DNA from: Labilithrix sp.
Lineage (GTDB): Bacteria; Myxococcota_A; Polyangia; Polyangiales; Polyangiaceae
DNA: 58,885 bases
Assembly: GCA_019637105.1 (NCBI GenBank)
Contig: JAHBWF010000032.1
Coordinates: forward strand, 1 to 58,885
Direction: 5' to 3'
Made by a program: the position numbers and the translations under genes. Below, in pieces: positions 58,353 to 58,885 of this stretch. The notes below the pieces were generated by a model, which ran no database searches, was not told the DNA's origin, and saw only the letters and a list, made by a program, of their open reading frames with translations. Position 1 is the stretch's first letter; every line of letters starts with the position of its first letter.

Positions 58353-58827
58353 CGAGCTCGCGGGTCAGCTCGAGCATCGTCGTCCGGAACCCGACCCGCG
58401 CGAACAGGCGGTGGGCGGACTCGTTCTGCGCGGCCGTGAGGAGGACGACGCGCGGCGCGCCCTTCGCCTTCGCGCGCCGGAACGTCTCTCGGAGCAGCGC
58501 CTCGCCGACGCCGCGCCGGCGCGCGCGCGCGTCGACGTAGATGTCGTGGAGCTTGGTGCACGCGTCGAGCAGCTCGTTGTAGCTGCGAGGCTCCATCCGC
58601 GCGTAGACGTACCCGACGACGCCCTCGGCGTCGGCCGCGACCAGGAGGATGGTGTCCTCCGCGCCGAGCTGCGTCGCGAACCACCGCTCGTAGCCGCGCT
58701 CCGGATCGACGGGCTCGAGGAAGCGCTGCGCGTCGTACGCGTGGTGGGCCCGCACCAGGCGCCCGGCGAGGATCCCGACGGCCGGAAGATCGGCGGGCGA
58801 CATGGCTCGAATGAGGACGTCGCTCAC
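58345..58827 (-). CDS. GNAT-family N-acetyltransferase
   Basis: A 160-aa protein starting at a GTG (58827; MSDVLIRAMSPADLPAVGIL). The domain begins right at the start, so the later ATG would trim strand 1. GNAT hallmarks: LVAADAEGVVGYVYARMEPR, KLHDIYVDARARRRGVGEAL with the acetyl-CoA loop RRRGVG, and RVVLLTAAQNESAHRLFARV. A stand-alone single-domain acetyltransferase; substrate unknown. It converges on the ExbD gene. Confidence 0.92.
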   Translation of the reverse strand: MSDVLIRAMSPADLPAVGILAGRLVRAHHAYDAQRFLEPVDPERGYERWFATQLGAEDTILLVAADAEGVVGYVYARMEPRSYNELLDACTKLHDIYVDARARRRGVGEALLRETFRRAKAKGAPRVVLLTAAQNESAHRLFARVGFRTTMLELTRELAD

Positions 58828-58885
58828 GCCGTGACCTTAGTCCCGGACCGAGGCCGTGTCTCGCCTCGCCGCGGCCGGGCTCGCG

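Overview
The window is very GC-rich chromosomal DNA from a Gram-negative, predatory/social-type deltaproteobacterium, most likely a member of the Myxococcota (Polyangia-like). This rests on the gene content: many secreted lipoproteins with Asp/Gly- or Cys-rich linkers, DUF4215 'Myxococcus cysteine-rich' repeats with a fibro-slime domain, a trypsin-like protease with a MYXO-CTERM-type tail, FHA and Ser/Thr-kinase signalling genes, large TPR proteins, and the type IV pilus ATPases PilB and PilT. No tRNA, rRNA, CRISPR array, insertion sequence, integrase or phage gene was seen. The window reads as ordinary accessory-rich chromosome, with short operons and many convergent or divergent pairs.

Region by region. 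1-7.6 kb: a partial Gly/Ala/Ser-rich protein, a Sel1-repeat lipoprotein, a TerB-like helical protein, and a large membrane-anchored TPR protein whose reading frame is broken near 5.1 kb. 7.7-11.1 kb: pilB, a small STAS-like gene and pilT, all on the minus strand. 11.3-15.2 kb: an FHA protein and a Ser/Thr kinase 2 nt apart, then a rhodanese-MoeB fusion with a readable promoter. 15.3-19.8 kb: a VWA lipoprotein, then an ECF sigma-factor locus (secreted OMP-like protein, sigma factor, membrane/TPR protein, small lipoprotein, eight-cysteine lipoprotein) with two matching promoter-like elements. 19.9-26.3 kb: a DUF882 peptidase-like protein, an extremely Cys-rich protein next to dtd, a tail-anchored protein, and a minus-strand tldD / atypical response regulator / pdxA operon. 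26.3-34.6 kb: a 590-nt intergenic region, a 1,008-aa TPR protein, a DUF924 protein, ssb, a fibro-slime/DUF4215 surface protein, and a lipoprotein with a possible clan CD (gingipain/caspase-like) His-Cys arrangement. 34.8-41.8 kb: a small acidic protein, a YdeP-type molybdopterin oxidoreductase, an ABC exporter, a Lpd/SthA-like flavoprotein lacking the redox cysteines, and a GNAT. 41.8-58.9 kb: trypsin-like protease, SH3b-NlpC/P60 lipoprotein, a propeller protein, a family glycosyltransferase with a divergent partner, aldehyde dehydrogenase, PEBP lipoprotein, phosphatase/phosphodiesterase, patatin, metallophosphatase with a POT-like transporter, a large lipoprotein, a Tat-exported esterase, an orphan ExbD/TolR protein and a GNAT.

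Two general points matter for reuse. First, five genes (about 4.6-7.6, 15.3-16.4, 16.6-17.6, 18.2-19.0 and 22.4-23.0 kb) change frame inside low-complexity GC tracts. This looks more like base-level assembly error than five decayed genes, but only reads can decide. Second, several convergent gene ends share strong GC hairpins without U-tracts. The best candidates for new biology are the putative clan CD lipoprotein (33.1-34.6 kb), the ECF locus with its duplicated promoter motif (17.6 and 19.3 kb), the receiver-degenerate regulator coupled to pdxA, and the 19-cysteine CxxC-array protein beside dtd.
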